From Nitrincola alkalisediminis (lineage in GTDB: Bacteria > Pseudomonadota > Gammaproteobacteria > Pseudomonadales > Balneatricaceae), in NCBI RefSeq assembly GCF_009821115.1, contig NZ_VYTY01000004.1, positions 62,001-126,000 of the forward strand: a stretch of 64,000 nucleotides of DNA. Direction: 5' to 3'. The stretch's first letter is position 1. Every line of letters begins with the position of its first letter. A program made the translations under genes and the position numbers. The notes under the pieces were generated by a model. It saw nothing but the letters and a program-made list of their open reading frames with translations, was not told the origin of the DNA and did no database searches. Positions 30,148-40,642 of the stretch are shown in pieces.

Positions 30148-31632
30148 GTGAAACTGCCCGTTCTCAATAACACGATTGCAACCAGCGAAGCCGGTGGCTG
30201 CGCTTCCGGCTCCTGCGGTAGCAGTGATGCCTCTGTTCAGAACCTGCCTGAATCCATTCGAGCCAAGGTGGCTGATCATCCTTGTTTTTCAGAGCAAGCT
30301 CACCACTTCTTCGCCCGGATGCATGTGGCGGTTGCGCCGGCATGCAATATTCAATGCAACTACTGCAACCGCAAGTACGATTGCAGCAACGAATCGCGAC
30401 CCGGCGTGGTGTCGGAAGTGTTAACACCGCAGCAGGCGGTTAAGAAAGTGAAGGCCGTAGCGGCAGCGATTCCACAGATGTCTGTTTTGGGCATTGCAGG
30501 ACCTGGCGATCCACTGGCGAACCCACAAAAAACCTTTGAAACCTTTCGTCGCTTGAGCGCTGAAACGCCGGATATCAAGCTGTGTGTGTCCACCAATGGC
30601 CTAACGCTGCCTGAATGTGTCGATGAACTCTGTCAGCACAATATTGATCATGTCACGGTCACTATCAACTGCGTAGACCCAGAGATAGGCGCCAAGATTT
30701 ATCCATGGATTTTTTGGAAAAACAAGCGTATTCGCGGTGTCGAAGCGGCCAGTATTCTGATTGAACAGCAGCAGAAAGGGCTGCAGATGTTGATTGATCG
30801 CGGCATTCTAGTGAAAGTGAATTCTGTTCTGATTCCAGGCATCAATGATCAACATCTGATTGAAGTATCCCGTATCGTCAAAGAAAAAGGTGCATTTTTG
30901 CACAACGTTATGCCCATTATCTCAGAGCCAGAGCATGGCACGTATTTTGGCCTAACCGGGCAAGCAGAACCAACAGCCGCTGAGCTGCAGGCCGTACAGG
31001 ATGCTTGTGCTGGGGATATGAATATGATGCGTCACTGTCGTCAGTGCCGTGCCGATGCTGTTGGCCTGTTGGGCGAAGATCGCGGCGCGGAGTTTACTCT
31101 CGACAAGATTGAGGCCATGGACATCGATTATGAAGCGGCCATGGTGAAGCGTGCCGAGGTGCATGATCAATTGCTTGAACAGCTCTATGCGCAGCGAGAA
31201 TCCGCCTCAAAACCCGTTATACGCGTGCAAGGTCGCGCTGTATTGATGGCCGTTGCAACGAAGGGTGGCGGTGTCATCAATCAGCATTTTGGTCATGCCA
31301 CTGAGTTTCTGGTCTATGAAGCCAGTCGTGATGGCGTGCGTTTTATTGGTCATCGCCAAGTCGCCAAGCCCTATTGTGAGGGCAACAGCAACTGCGGTGA
31401 TGAGGCAGAAAATTTGTTAGATACCTTGCTGAAGGCTCTACAGGGCTGCGAAGTGCTGCTGTGCTCCAAAGTGGGCTATGAGCCTTGGAGTGCGTTGGAG
31501 CAGGCTGGTATACAACCGAACGGAGAGCACGCCATGGAGCCAATAGAGGATGCCATTCTGGCGGTTTACCAAGAAATGTTAACAAAAGGACTATTGCAAC
31601 TACCCGATGCGGTTGATCTTAAATCAGCCTAA
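30148..31632 (+). CDS. nifB: NifB, radical SAM FeMo-cofactor precursor synthase
   Basis: NifB makes the NifB-co core of FeMo-co from Fe-S clusters. The 494-residue protein has the radical SAM motif CNIQCNYC (Cys66, Cys70, Cys73) and a C-terminal NifX-like cofactor-binding domain (about 365-480; MAVATKGGGVINQHFGHA). The start is GTG at 30148. It is followed 27 bases later by fdxN. Confidence 0.97.
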   Translation: MKLPVLNNTIATSEAGGCASGSCGSSDASVQNLPESIRAKVADHPCFSEQAHHFFARMHVAVAPACNIQCNYCNRKYDCSNESRPGVVSEVLTPQQAVKKVKAVAAAIPQMSVLGIAGPGDPLANPQKTFETFRRLSAETPDIKLCVSTNGLTLPECVDELCQHNIDHVTVTINCVDPEIGAKIYPWIFWKNKRIRGVEAASILIEQQQKGLQMLIDRGILVKVNSVLIPGINDQHLIEVSRIVKEKGAFLHNVMPIISEPEHGTYFGLTGQAEPTAAELQAVQDACAGDMNMMRHCRQCRADAVGLLGEDRGAEFTLDKIEAMDIDYEAAMVKRAEVHDQLLEQLYAQRESASKPVIRVQGRAVLMAVATKGGGVINQHFGHATEFLVYEASRDGVRFIGHRQVAKPYCEGNSNCGDEAENLLDTLLKALQGCEVLLCSKVGYEPWSALEQAGIQPNGEHAMEPIEDAILAVYQEMLTKGLLQLPDAVDLKSA

Positions 31633-31659
31633 TCCGATACACCTGAGGAGGTGCTTTTT

Positions 31660-31911
31660 ATGGCTTTTGAAATTGTTGCCAGCTGTGTGAGCTGTACGGC
31701 CTGTGAGTCTGTTTGCCCGAATGATGCGATCACGGATCAGAAGGTTCAGTTCGCTATCGATCCGGATTTGTGCACGGAATGTGCCGAATCCTTCCCGGAC
31801 CCTCAGTGTGCCAGCATCTGCCCTATAGAAGGCGCTATCGTTGATAGTGTTGGAGAACCACTGAATCCTCCCGGATCACTCACGGGAATTATTGTCGGCG
31901 TTGCCGCCTGA
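31660..31911 (+). CDS. fdxN: 2[4Fe-4S] ferredoxin FdxN
   Basis: This 83-residue ferredoxin has cluster motifs CVSCTACESVCP and CTECAESF...CASICP, the second with the insertion typical of FdxN-type nif ferredoxins. Downstream of nifB it probably gives electrons to NifB. The ATG at 31660 behind GAGGAGG is chosen. Confidence 0.92.
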   Translation: MAFEIVASCVSCTACESVCPNDAITDQKVQFAIDPDLCTECAESFPDPQCASICPIEGAIVDSVGEPLNPPGSLTGIIVGVAA

Positions 31912-31933
31912 TCAAGCGCGTTGATTAAGCCTG

Positions 31934-33028
31934 TTAGCTGTTCACCGCAACGCCTTTGATCAGTGCATAGACGGTCTGTCCGGGTTGGAGTTGTAATTGC
32001 TCGGCAGACCGTTTTGAAATACGCGCCAGCAATGTCTGTTTTCCCAATTGCAGGCGCACTCGCATTTGGCTTTTATCTGTATCCGGATCCAACCCAATCA
32101 CTCTGACGTCCAGCGTATTCAGTAGGCTGATGGATTCAGGTAATTGCCTGGCAAGAACCACATCGCGGGCCATAATACTCACTCTGACACTGTCCCCTTT
32201 GGTGATCGGTGATAGACGTCCAGGCGACAGGTGTGTCTGACTGATCAATAAATGTTGCTGCTCTAATTGCAGCTTGGCCAGACCATCACCGGCATCCGTC
32301 TCGAACACCTGAGCTTTCAGCAGACTCACTGCGTGCTCACTATGCGAAAAGGGCAGCTGATGGTCCGTTAAGACCGTTTGAAGCTCTCCTTGAGCACGTA
32401 CCACTCCCTGCTCCAGCAGCACCATATGGTCCGCTAGGCGCATGACTTCTTCAACCGAATGACTGACATAGATGATTGGCAGTTGCAGCTCCTCGGTCAG
32501 ACGCTCTAGATACGGCAGTATTTCCTGTTTGCTGGTTGTGTCCAGCGATGCCATCGGTTCATCCATCAACAACAATTTAGGGCTGGTTAGCAAGGCACGG
32601 CCAATCGAAACGCGCTGGCGTTGTCCACCGGACAACTGGTCTGGATAACGTTTGAGATAGTCTTGCAAAGACAAGAGTTCAACAACTTCATCAAAGCCAA
32701 TGCGGCGATCCGCAGCGCGAATACGTTTAAAGCCGTAGTGAAGGTTTTGCTCGATGGTTAGATGAGGGAACAAGCTGGCCTCTTGAAACACATAGCCAAT
32801 AGGGCGTAGATGCACAGGCACAAATCGGTCTGAAGACTGCCAAACCTGATCCTGAAAGGTTAGTGAGCTATCCGGTAGCCGCTCTAAGCCCGCAATGCAA
32901 CGCAACAAGGTGGTTTTACCTGACCCTGAGCGCCCGAAGAGTGCCGTTACCCCTTGATCGGGTAGCGTCAAGGAAACCTGTAACTGGAACGCCGAGCGCG
33001 TAACCTGAAAGTGCATTTTGAGCGACAT
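31934..33028 (-). CDS. modC: Molybdate ABC transporter ATP-binding protein
   Basis: The 364-residue protein has Walker A FGRSGSGKTT, signature LSGGQRQRVSIGRAL, Walker B LLLMDEPMASLD and a C-terminal TOBE/molybdopterin-binding domain (about 300-360). It is the last gene of modABC, convergent with fdxN, and would energise molybdate uptake for FeMo-co. Confidence 0.96.
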   Translation of the reverse strand: MSLKMHFQVTRSAFQLQVSLTLPDQGVTALFGRSGSGKTTLLRCIAGLERLPDSSLTFQDQVWQSSDRFVPVHLRPIGYVFQEASLFPHLTIEQNLHYGFKRIRAADRRIGFDEVVELLSLQDYLKRYPDQLSGGQRQRVSIGRALLTSPKLLLMDEPMASLDTTSKQEILPYLERLTEELQLPIIYVSHSVEEVMRLADHMVLLEQGVVRAQGELQTVLTDHQLPFSHSEHAVSLLKAQVFETDAGDGLAKLQLEQQHLLISQTHLSPGRLSPITKGDSVRVSIMARDVVLARQLPESISLLNTLDVRVIGLDPDTDKSQMRVRLQLGKQTLLARISKRSAEQLQLQPGQTVYALIKGVAVNS

Positions 33029-33040
33029 ACTTCCTCCAGC

Positions 33041-33727
33041 CTAAACGACACTCACAACTTTGAAGCGTCGGTTCAGTGCAAACACGAGCAAAAGTAAAAT
33101 AAAGGAGGCACCAACGAGAATAATCGACAGTTGATGTGCTGCACTATAGTCCATCGCTTCAACATGATTATAAATGGCAATGGAGGCAACCTGGGTACGA
33201 CCTGGAATATTGCCACCGATCATCAGAATCATGCCAAACTCCCCCAAACTGTGGGCAAAGGAGAGGACCGCGGCGGTTAAAAAGCCTCGCCGGGACAGTG
33301 GCAACACAATGCTGACAAAGCGGTCAAATGGAGAGGCTTTAAGCGTTGCCGCGACTTCTAATACACGCCCGCCTGCAATCGTAAACGCATTCTGCAGGGG
33401 TTGTACCACAAATGGCAGAGAGAACAGCATCGAGCCGATCACCAACCCGGTAAAGCTAAATGCCAGATGCCCAATGCCCACTGACTCCAGAAAACCACCG
33501 ACCACACCGCGTGGCCCTAATAACACCAGCAGGTAGAATCCCATCACCGTGGGAGGCAGTACCAGCGGCAACGCCACTAGCGCTTCAACCAGTACCTTTG
33601 CTCGGCAGGGGGTGTGCGCCAACCACCACGCGAGGGGGGCGCAGAGAATGAGTAGTGCCAAGGTGCTAATCAAGGCGAGTTTGAGCGTGATCCAGAGTGC
33701 TATCAGATCTGCATGGCTGAGCTCCAT
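33041..33727 (-). CDS. modB: Molybdate ABC transporter permease
   Basis: This 228-residue permease with five to six hydrophobic helices has the EAA-type loop EVAATLKASPFDRFVSIVLP that contacts ModC. It begins three bases after modA and precedes modC by 12 bases. Confidence 0.96.
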   Translation of the reverse strand: MELSHADLIALWITLKLALISTLALLILCAPLAWWLAHTPCRAKVLVEALVALPLVLPPTVMGFYLLVLLGPRGVVGGFLESVGIGHLAFSFTGLVIGSMLFSLPFVVQPLQNAFTIAGGRVLEVAATLKASPFDRFVSIVLPLSRRGFLTAAVLSFAHSLGEFGMILMIGGNIPGRTQVASIAIYNHVEAMDYSAAHQLSIILVGASFILLLLVFALNRRFKVVSVV

Positions 33728-33730
33728 CGT

Positions 33731-34477
33731 TTAGAACCCGTATCCTGCGGATGCAATCACGCTGCGCGCCTCATCACTTTTTAGCCAATCAAGAAACGCT
33801 AGGCCAGCCTCCAGTTGTGGCGAGGCGCTCAATACAACGGCCTGCTGCTCAAGTGAGACATAACTATCGCTGGCAGGTAACCAAGCATTGCCTCGGATGC
33901 TGCCATCCGCTTCGACCACTTGAGACAGTGCCAGAAAGCCTGCTTGCGCGGTGCTGCTTGTAATGTATTGCATGGCTTGGGTTAGGTTTTCCGCCTGAGC
34001 GATATGCCCTGCTTGCAAGCGTTCATACACCCCCAGTTGTTGCATGACCTCAACACCTGCCGCACCATAAGGTGCCGTGCGGGGGTTGACCAAGGCCAAG
34101 TGCTGCAACGACTCACTGTGTAAAAACGCTCCATCCTGCAATGGCAGATCCTGTTGATCGCTCCAGAGCACCAGCACACCCCGTGCATAGGTAAAGCGTG
34201 AGTCAGCCAAGGCCAGTCCTTCCTCCACCAATAACTGAGGCCGTTCGACATCGGCAGATAGGAATACATCAAAAGGGGCGCCATTCTGGATTTGAGCATA
34301 GTGGCGTCCCGTTGATCCAGAGCTGATGAGCAGCGTCTGACCGGAGTGCGCCTCATACAGAGGCACTAATTGGTTCAGCGTACCCAGAAAATTAGCCGCC
34401 ACCGCCACCCGTAGCTCGCTGGCGGCCAAATGATTGCTGAACACGAAGGCAAGGCAATAGATCCAGAGGTTTTTCAT
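33731..34477 (-). CDS. modA: Molybdate-binding periplasmic protein
   Basis: This 248-residue protein has a signal peptide (MKNLWIYCLAFVFSNHLAAS) and the ModA start LRVAVAANFLGTLNQLV, with ligand-loop segments SSGSTGRHYAQI and NPRTAPYGAAGVEVM. It is first in the operon. No sigma-54 site was found upstream; GCATA-N4-TATGC at about 34570-34585 is a weak inverted repeat of unknown role. Confidence 0.94.
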   Translation of the reverse strand: MKNLWIYCLAFVFSNHLAASELRVAVAANFLGTLNQLVPLYEAHSGQTLLISSGSTGRHYAQIQNGAPFDVFLSADVERPQLLVEEGLALADSRFTYARGVLVLWSDQQDLPLQDGAFLHSESLQHLALVNPRTAPYGAAGVEVMQQLGVYERLQAGHIAQAENLTQAMQYITSSTAQAGFLALSQVVEADGSIRGNAWLPASDSYVSLEQQAVVLSASPQLEAGLAFLDWLKSDEARSVIASAGYGF

Positions 34478-34591
34478 AATGTCACTCCTGTTTTTTGATC
34501 AACGGCATTCCGTCACATCACGCAACCACCCGCAGAGACTTAAGTGCATCTCAAATCATTTGTGTGATCGCGCATACATCTATGCTCGTTA

Positions 34592-35035
34592 CTAACATCC
34601 GCCAGCTACGGCTAGGTCGAGTACGACCTGCTCACGGGGCTGCCAGTTTTGTGTAAAGCGCAGATAGTCTGCTAGTGGCCCATCCCAACCTTGCTGGTGC
34701 TCATCCTGCCATAGACATAATTGGCTATGCAGCGTGAGCGCATCCAGTGGTGTCTGATGCTGTAACTCTTGATGATAGTCATCCAAGATCTTCAACAACG
34801 CCTGATGCTGTTGGCGGTGTGACTCATAGCCAGGATACCCCGTCACCTGCATAAAGCGCTCTTCCTGATCAAAATGCTCGCGCGCATTCAATATCAAACT
34901 ATTGAGCAGGCAAGGCAGTGCCGTTTTTGACACCATCGGTAGGGTGCCTAGCAGTGCCATAAAGTGGTGGTGGGCACGATCCATGGCGGGTAAGTTGTAA
35001 TGTTGCAAACGCAGTGTCGCGGTCATATCAGTCAT
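34592..35035 (-). CDS. Hemerythrin-domain protein
   Basis: This 147-residue four-helix protein has a complete set of di-iron ligands: His22/23, His54 and Glu58 (HFDQE), His73 and His77 (HRQQH), His113 and Asp118. Bacterial hemerythrins bind oxygen. Downstream of a nif-type promoter it may buffer or sense oxygen for nitrogenase (inference). ATG 35035 behind GAGG is preferred to ATG 35050, which abuts the SIR2-like stop. It forms an operon with the SIR2-like gene. Confidence 0.85.
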   Translation of the reverse strand: MTDMTATLRLQHYNLPAMDRAHHHFMALLGTLPMVSKTALPCLLNSLILNAREHFDQEERFMQVTGYPGYESHRQQHQALLKILDDYHQELQHQTPLDALTLHSQLCLWQDEHQQGWDGPLADYLRFTQNWQPREQVVLDLAVAGGC

Positions 35036-35050
35036 GATAAACGTCCTCAT

Positions 35051-35911
35051 TCAGGCATAGCAGGGGTGGGTAGTTTCAAGCAGTGCGGCCAGACACTCTT
35101 CGTGTGTCATCGGCAAAATTTGAAACCCTTTGCGGCTCAGAAACTTTTCTTCATTGGGGGTTGGATTGGGCAAACACGCCCAGCCAGCAGGCATTCCAGC
35201 TCCATAGGTAATGTCATTCAGCAGCATCCGTGGTGTATCTCGATTCAGGCGTAGGCCCAGCAGTAGATACTGCTTACCGATGCGCTTTTGCTTTAAAAAG
35301 GGAGGCATTCCAAACCCGCCCATCAGCTCTGTCAGGTAATCGACATAATCGGCATCGGAAGCAATATACAGTGACTCAGGCAAGGGGGTGCCGACGGGCT
35401 TAAACAGTATGGGTAGATCTGTATCCAGCCAAGAGGCAAGAGTGGCCAGATATTGATTGCCGTTGTAATAAAACAGGCGATAACGTTCAGTTCCACCGCC
35501 AATCCGCGCCACTCCTACGACCAAAATATGTGGAGTGTCTTGCCATAAGGTTTGCATCTGGGTATCACGATTCATATCGATAATGTAATCCAGATTTAAT
35601 GCGGCCAATGTCTGATGGGCGTTGGAAACACTCCAAGTTGTATCCCGGTAGATCTTATCCAGAAATCGTGTGACGGCTTTGCGCCCTTTTTTTAGTTCAA
35701 TGTTCATCGCTGCGCGAGGAAACTCATACATCAATTTAGGTGCCATGGGTCGTCCTTGATTCATGGCGATGATCAAGCTGTCACTTCCAGCAGGTATCGG
35801 TTGGCCTTCTGCATCGACCACATCGTTGAGTGCATCCGATCCGATCACGGGTACACACTGTCCAGAGTGCATCGCCTCCAGCAGGCTTTCAGGAAGTCTC
35901 TTATTCATCAT
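35051..35911 (-). CDS. SIR2-like domain protein, nif-linked
   Basis: The 286-residue product resembles SIR2-like NAD-binding domains: a glycine segment PVIGSDALN (21-29), an N-x-D motif in IDMNRDTQ (111-118) and a late GLRLNRDTPRMLL (219-231). The place of the usual Lys-X-His-Gly is KPVG (171-174), so the catalytic histidine seems to be missing. It may bind a nucleotide without hydrolysing it. It is transcribed away from nifH from its own sigma-54 site, and the hemerythrin gene follows. The function is unknown. Confidence 0.65.
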   Translation of the reverse strand: MMNKRLPESLLEAMHSGQCVPVIGSDALNDVVDAEGQPIPAGSDSLIIAMNQGRPMAPKLMYEFPRAAMNIELKKGRKAVTRFLDKIYRDTTWSVSNAHQTLAALNLDYIIDMNRDTQMQTLWQDTPHILVVGVARIGGGTERYRLFYYNGNQYLATLASWLDTDLPILFKPVGTPLPESLYIASDADYVDYLTELMGGFGMPPFLKQKRIGKQYLLLGLRLNRDTPRMLLNDITYGAGMPAGWACLPNPTPNEEKFLSRKGFQILPMTHEECLAALLETTHPCYA

Positions 35912-35982
35912 CAGGCTCGCCCCTTGTCATTCAGTCGGAGTATTTTTTAAAGCACCTCTAAAAGCGCGTTTACATTCATAAC

Positions 35983-35998
35983 AGCAATTCACATGCCA
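35983..35998 (-). promoter_or_regulatory. Sigma-54 promoter of the SIR2-like/hemerythrin operon
   Basis: On the reverse strand the site reads TGGCATGTGAATTGCT, with GG and GC ten bases apart, about 72 bases before the SIR2-like start. The NifA site at 36077-36092 lies about 85 bases upstream of its -24 element. Confidence 0.72.
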
Positions 35999-36076
35999 TG
36001 ATCACAACGGCGCCCTGAACGCCCGTTATCAGGGATGTTCTGAGACACAGGTGATGTGGACTCCCTGCTGTTTTCT

Positions 36077-36121
36077 TGTCGCCAGTCCGACAAGTCGTTT
36101 ATTTTTGTCGGCTCCATAACG
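36077..36121. promoter_or_regulatory. NifA sites between the SIR2-like gene and nifH
   Basis: TGTCGCCAGTCCGACA at 36077-36092 is a perfect TGT-N10-ACA site about 100 bases from the nifH -24 element. A degenerate second copy (TGT-N10-ACG) occupies 36106-36121, 29 bases further on. Confidence 0.85.
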
Positions 36122-36189
36122 ACCATGCAAAATGAGCGGTTATTTTTGGTTTGTATATATAACAGTGACTTAGATGTTTTTTTGCAACT

Positions 36190-36205
36190 TGGCACAGCCC
36201 TTGCC
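36190..36205 (+). promoter_or_regulatory. Sigma-54 promoter of nifHDKT-fdx-nifY
   Basis: TGGCACAGCCCTTGCC has the exact -24/-12 spacing and lies 62 bases before nifH. It is the strongest consensus type, as expected for the most expressed nif operon. Confidence 0.92.
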
Positions 36206-36245
36206 CTATGACTTACAGCGGTGGGCAATGTTGTTCACCAAATGA

Positions 36246-37142
<897 letters not shown>

Positions 37143-37162
37143 CACCCGAACATCAAGCGATA

Positions 37163-37200
37163 GATCCCGCGTTGGGATCAATATGAGCAGAGCATGCTCG
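37163..37200 (+). repeat. Hairpins between nifH and nifD
   Basis: GATCCC-GCGTT-GGGATC (37163-37179) is a perfect stem-loop, and the palindrome GAGCATGCTC (37191-37200) follows. Together they could stabilise or mark the 3' end of nifH mRNA and raise NifH relative to NifDK. Confidence 0.65.
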
Positions 37201-37259
37201 CTAACTTATTCTCGATGGCGTTCCTGCGGATGGGCAGGCGCTGCTGGAGGAAACCTGTT

Positions 37260-38729
37260 ATGGCTAAGTTAAACAAAGAAGAGGCGCAAGCGCTGATTCA
37301 GGAAGTGCTGGAAGTCTATCCAGAGAAGGCGAAAAAGGATCGTGCCAAACATTTAGCGGTGAATGATACCGCTGAGGCAAAAACCTGTGTGACCTCTAAC
37401 CGTAAATCTTTGCCCGGTGTCATGACCATCCGTGGTTGCGCCTATGCTGGCTCCAAAGGTGTGGTTTGGGGACCCATTAAGGACATGATCCACATTTCCC
37501 ATGGTCCGGTTGGCTGCGGCCAGTACTCTCGGGCAGGGCGGCGTAACTACTATGTCGGCACCACCGGTGTGGACAGTTTCGGTACGATGAACTTTACCTC
37601 GGACTTCCAGGAAAAAGACATCGTCTTCGGTGGCGATAAAAAGCTCAGCAAGTTGATCACGGAAATTGAGCAACTCTTCCCGCTCAATCGCGGCATCAGT
37701 GTGCAGTCTGAATGCCCGATTGGACTGATTGGTGACGATATCGAAGCGGTCTCCAAAGCCAGCAGTAAAGAGATTGGCAAACCGGTCATCCCGGTGCGCT
37801 GTGAGGGCTTCCGCGGTGTGTCCCAGTCGCTGGGCCACCACATTGCCAACGATGCGATTCGTGATCATGTGTTTGACCGCGAAGGTGGCAGCGAGGGTAT
37901 CGAGCCGGGTCAGTACGATGTCGCTATTCTGGGTGACTACAATATTGGCGGTGATGCCTGGTCTTCACGCATTTTGCTTGAAGAAATGGGCTTGCGCGTC
38001 GTTGCTCAGTGGTCCGGTGACGGTACCCTGGCCGAGATGGAGCAGACACCAAAGGTGAAGCTCAATCTGCTCCACTGCTACCGTTCCATGAACTACATCT
38101 CACGTCATATGGAAGAAAAGTACGGCATCCCCTGGGTTGAGTACAACTTCTTTGGACCCACCAAGATAGCGGAAAGCTTGCGTAAAATTGCGTCCTACTT
38201 TGATGACAGCATCAAAGAAGGGGCCGAAAAAGTGATCGCTAAATACCAGGCGATGTGTGATGAGATTATTGCCAAATACCGCCCACGTCTTGAAGGCAAA
38301 AAAGTGATGCTGTATGTCGGTGGCTTGCGCCCTCGTCATGTCATTGGTGCCTATGAAGATCTTGGCATGGAAGTAGTGGGTACTGGCTATGAATTCGGCC
38401 ATAACGATGACTATGACCGTACACGTAACGATGTCGGCAATGCCACGTTGATATATGACGACGTGACTGGCTTTGAATTCGAAGAGTTCGTCAAGCGCGT
38501 CAAGCCCGACCTGGTCGGATCTGGCGTGAAAGAAAAGTACATTTTCCAGAAAATGGGTGTGCCTTTCCGTCAGATGCACTCCTGGGATTATTCCGGCCCT
38601 TACCATGGCTACGATGGCTTCGCTATTTTTGCCAAGGATATGGACATGACCCTGAACAATCCCTGCTGGTCAAAACTGACACCGCCCTGGAAACAACGTC
38701 CAGAAGCCGAACAGAAGGCAGTTGCCTGA
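37260..38729 (+). CDS. nifD: Nitrogenase MoFe protein alpha chain NifD
   Basis: The 489-residue protein contains the P-cluster cysteines ([11 protein letters not shown] and GPVGCGQYS), the FeMo-co ligand Cys273 in [10 protein letters not shown] and His440 in [10 protein letters not shown], equivalent to Azotobacter Cys275 and His442. The ATG at 37260 behind GGAGGAAAC is used; upstream in-frame starts fall in the hairpin region. Confidence 0.98.
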   Translation: MAKLNKEEAQALIQEVLEVYPEKAKKDRAKHLAVNDTAEAKTCVTSNRKSLPGVMTIRGCAYAGSKGVVWGPIKDMIHISHGPVGCGQYSRAGRRNYYVGTTGVDSFGTMNFTSDFQEKDIVFGGDKKLSKLITEIEQLFPLNRGISVQSECPIGLIGDDIEAVSKASSKEIGKPVIPVRCEGFRGVSQSLGHHIANDAIRDHVFDREGGSEGIEPGQYDVAILGDYNIGGDAWSSRILLEEMGLRVVAQWSGDGTLAEMEQTPKVKLNLLHCYRSMNYISRHMEEKYGIPWVEYNFFGPTKIAESLRKIASYFDDSIKEGAEKVIAKYQAMCDEIIAKYRPRLEGKKVMLYVGGLRPRHVIGAYEDLGMEVVGTGYEFGHNDDYDRTRNDVGNATLIYDDVTGFEFEEFVKRVKPDLVGSGVKEKYIFQKMGVPFRQMHSWDYSGPYHGYDGFAIFAKDMDMTLNNPCWSKLTPPWKQRPEAEQKAVA

Positions 38730-38788
38730 TTCCCTTATTACTACTCACGCCTGCGTCCGCAGATTAGCGGCCAGGCAAGGAGACGGTC

Positions 38789-40360
38789 ATGCAAGACATT
38801 GAAAATATCAAACAGAGCTTTCCTTTATTCAGAAATGAAGAATACAAAGATGTGCTCGCACGCAAAAAGGGTGACTATGAAAACGGTCATGCAACCGATA
38901 CTGTCGATGAGACCTTCCTATGGACGACATCGGTGGAATACAAAGAGCTAAACTTTGCTCGCGAAGCGCTCACGGTCAATCCGGCTAAAGCCTGCCAACC
39001 TCTAGGCGCCGTACTCTGCGCCTTGGGATTTGAGAAAACGCTGCCCTATGTGCATGGATCGCAAGGTTGTGTGGCCTATTTCCGGACCTATTTTAACCGC
39101 CATTTCAAAGAGCCTATTGCCTGTGTTTCCGATTCCATGACAGAAGATGCAGCAGTGTTCGGGGGACAGAAAAACATGATCGACGGATTGGAGAATGCTA
39201 AGGCGCTCTACAAACCGGAGATGATCGCCGTTTCCACGACCTGCATGGCCGAGGTAATTGGTGATGACCTGAATGCCTTTATTGGCAATGCTAAAAAAGC
39301 GGGTGCGGTTGCTGAAGACTTCCCCACTCCTTTTGCACATACACCGTCCTTTGTCGGCTCGCATGTAACGGGCTGGGACAATATGTTTGAAGGGGTTGCT
39401 CGTTACTTCACCCTCAACCACATGGAAGGTAAGGTGGTGGGCAGTAATCAAAAAATCAACCTCGTCCCAGGCTTTGAAACCTACTTGGGTAACTTCCGCG
39501 TTATCCACCGTATGATGAAAGAAATGGGCGTTGATTACAGTCTCTTGTCTGATCCCACCGAAGTACTGGATACCCCCGCAGACGGTGAATACCGCATGTA
39601 TTCCGGTGGCACAACGCAGGATGAAATGAAAGATGCGCCGAATGCCATTACCACCATCCTACTGCAACCCTTACACCTTGTTAAAACGGAAAAACTGGCC
39701 AGTACAACCTGGGGGCATGATGTGCCCAAGTTGGATATCCCCATGGGGCTGGAGCTCACTGACAACTTTTTGATGGAGGTCTCGCGTTTAACGGGTAAAG
39801 ACATTCCAGACAGTCTCGCCAAGGAGCGTGGCCGTTTAGTGGATATGATGACGGACTCCCACACCTGGTTACATGGCAAGAAGTTTGCGCTCTATGGCGA
39901 CCCAGACTTTACCCTTGGCCTCACCAAATTCCTGTTGGAACTGGGGGCCGAGCCGACACATGTGCTGTGTCAGAGTGGGAGCAAGCGTTGGGAAAAACGC
40001 ATGAAAAAAATGCTGCAGGAGTCGGCACCCGCTAACAACCAAACGCAGTTGTTTTCACGTCATGATTTGTGGCATTTCCGCTCACTGATGTTCACTGAAA
40101 AGCCGGACTTCATGATCGGTAACTCCTACGGCAAGTTTATCCAGCGTGACACCCTGCATAAAGGCAAGGAGTTCGAGGTACCGCTCATCCGTATCGGCTT
40201 CCCGATCTTTGACCGGCATCATCTACATCGTTCAACCACTATGGGTTATGAGGGTGCGATGACGATACTGACCACCCTGGTAAATGCCGTACTGGAGCGT
40301 ATGGATGATGATACCCGTCTGATGGCACAAACAGACTTTAACTATGATCTGGTGCGTTAA
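38789..40360 (+). CDS. nifK: Nitrogenase MoFe protein beta chain NifK
   Basis: The 523-residue protein begins with the NifK N-terminal extension and has the P-cluster cysteine segments KACQPLGAVLCALG, HGSQGCVAYF and VSTTCMAEVIGDD. It forms the alpha2-beta2 MoFe protein with NifD. It starts 59 bases after nifD behind AAGGAGA. Confidence 0.98.
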   Translation: MQDIENIKQSFPLFRNEEYKDVLARKKGDYENGHATDTVDETFLWTTSVEYKELNFAREALTVNPAKACQPLGAVLCALGFEKTLPYVHGSQGCVAYFRTYFNRHFKEPIACVSDSMTEDAAVFGGQKNMIDGLENAKALYKPEMIAVSTTCMAEVIGDDLNAFIGNAKKAGAVAEDFPTPFAHTPSFVGSHVTGWDNMFEGVARYFTLNHMEGKVVGSNQKINLVPGFETYLGNFRVIHRMMKEMGVDYSLLSDPTEVLDTPADGEYRMYSGGTTQDEMKDAPNAITTILLQPLHLVKTEKLASTTWGHDVPKLDIPMGLELTDNFLMEVSRLTGKDIPDSLAKERGRLVDMMTDSHTWLHGKKFALYGDPDFTLGLTKFLLELGAEPTHVLCQSGSKRWEKRMKKMLQESAPANNQTQLFSRHDLWHFRSLMFTEKPDFMIGNSYGKFIQRDTLHKGKEFEVPLIRIGFPIFDRHHLHRSTTMGYEGAMTILTTLVNAVLERMDDDTRLMAQTDFNYDLVR

Positions 40361-40387
40361 TCAGACGATTCAGTACAGGAGAAACCT

Positions 40388-40603
40388 ATGGCCAACATTA
40401 TCATCAGTCAGGCAACAGAGGGTGGACTGACCTTCTATATGCCAAAAAAGGATCTGGAAGTCCCGGTTAAATCGCTGGAGTTTAACCAACCACACAAGTG
40501 GGGAGGTGCGTTAACTCTGGCGGACGGTCAGCGTTATTACATAGACCCGCTGGACACTATGCCGTCACTTCCTAAATCGCTGCGTGCCAAGCGCATGGAC
40601 TGA
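40388..40603 (+). CDS. nifT: NifT/FixU family protein
   Basis: This 71-residue protein with the NifT pattern (LTFYMPKKDLE and HKWGGALTLADG) has no known essential role but regularly follows nifK. It lies 27 bases after nifK. Confidence 0.95.
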   Translation: MANIIISQATEGGLTFYMPKKDLEVPVKSLEFNQPHKWGGALTLADGQRYYIDPLDTMPSLPKSLRAKRMD

Positions 40604-40642
40604 CGGTCATAGGTCTCTTGTTTAACTGTGGAGGATGTAAAC

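Noticed and set aside
34478-34591. Sigma-54 or ModE site before modA
   Set aside because: No correctly spaced GG/GC pair on the reverse strand, and only a weak GCATA-N4-TATGC repeat, too short for a ModE call.
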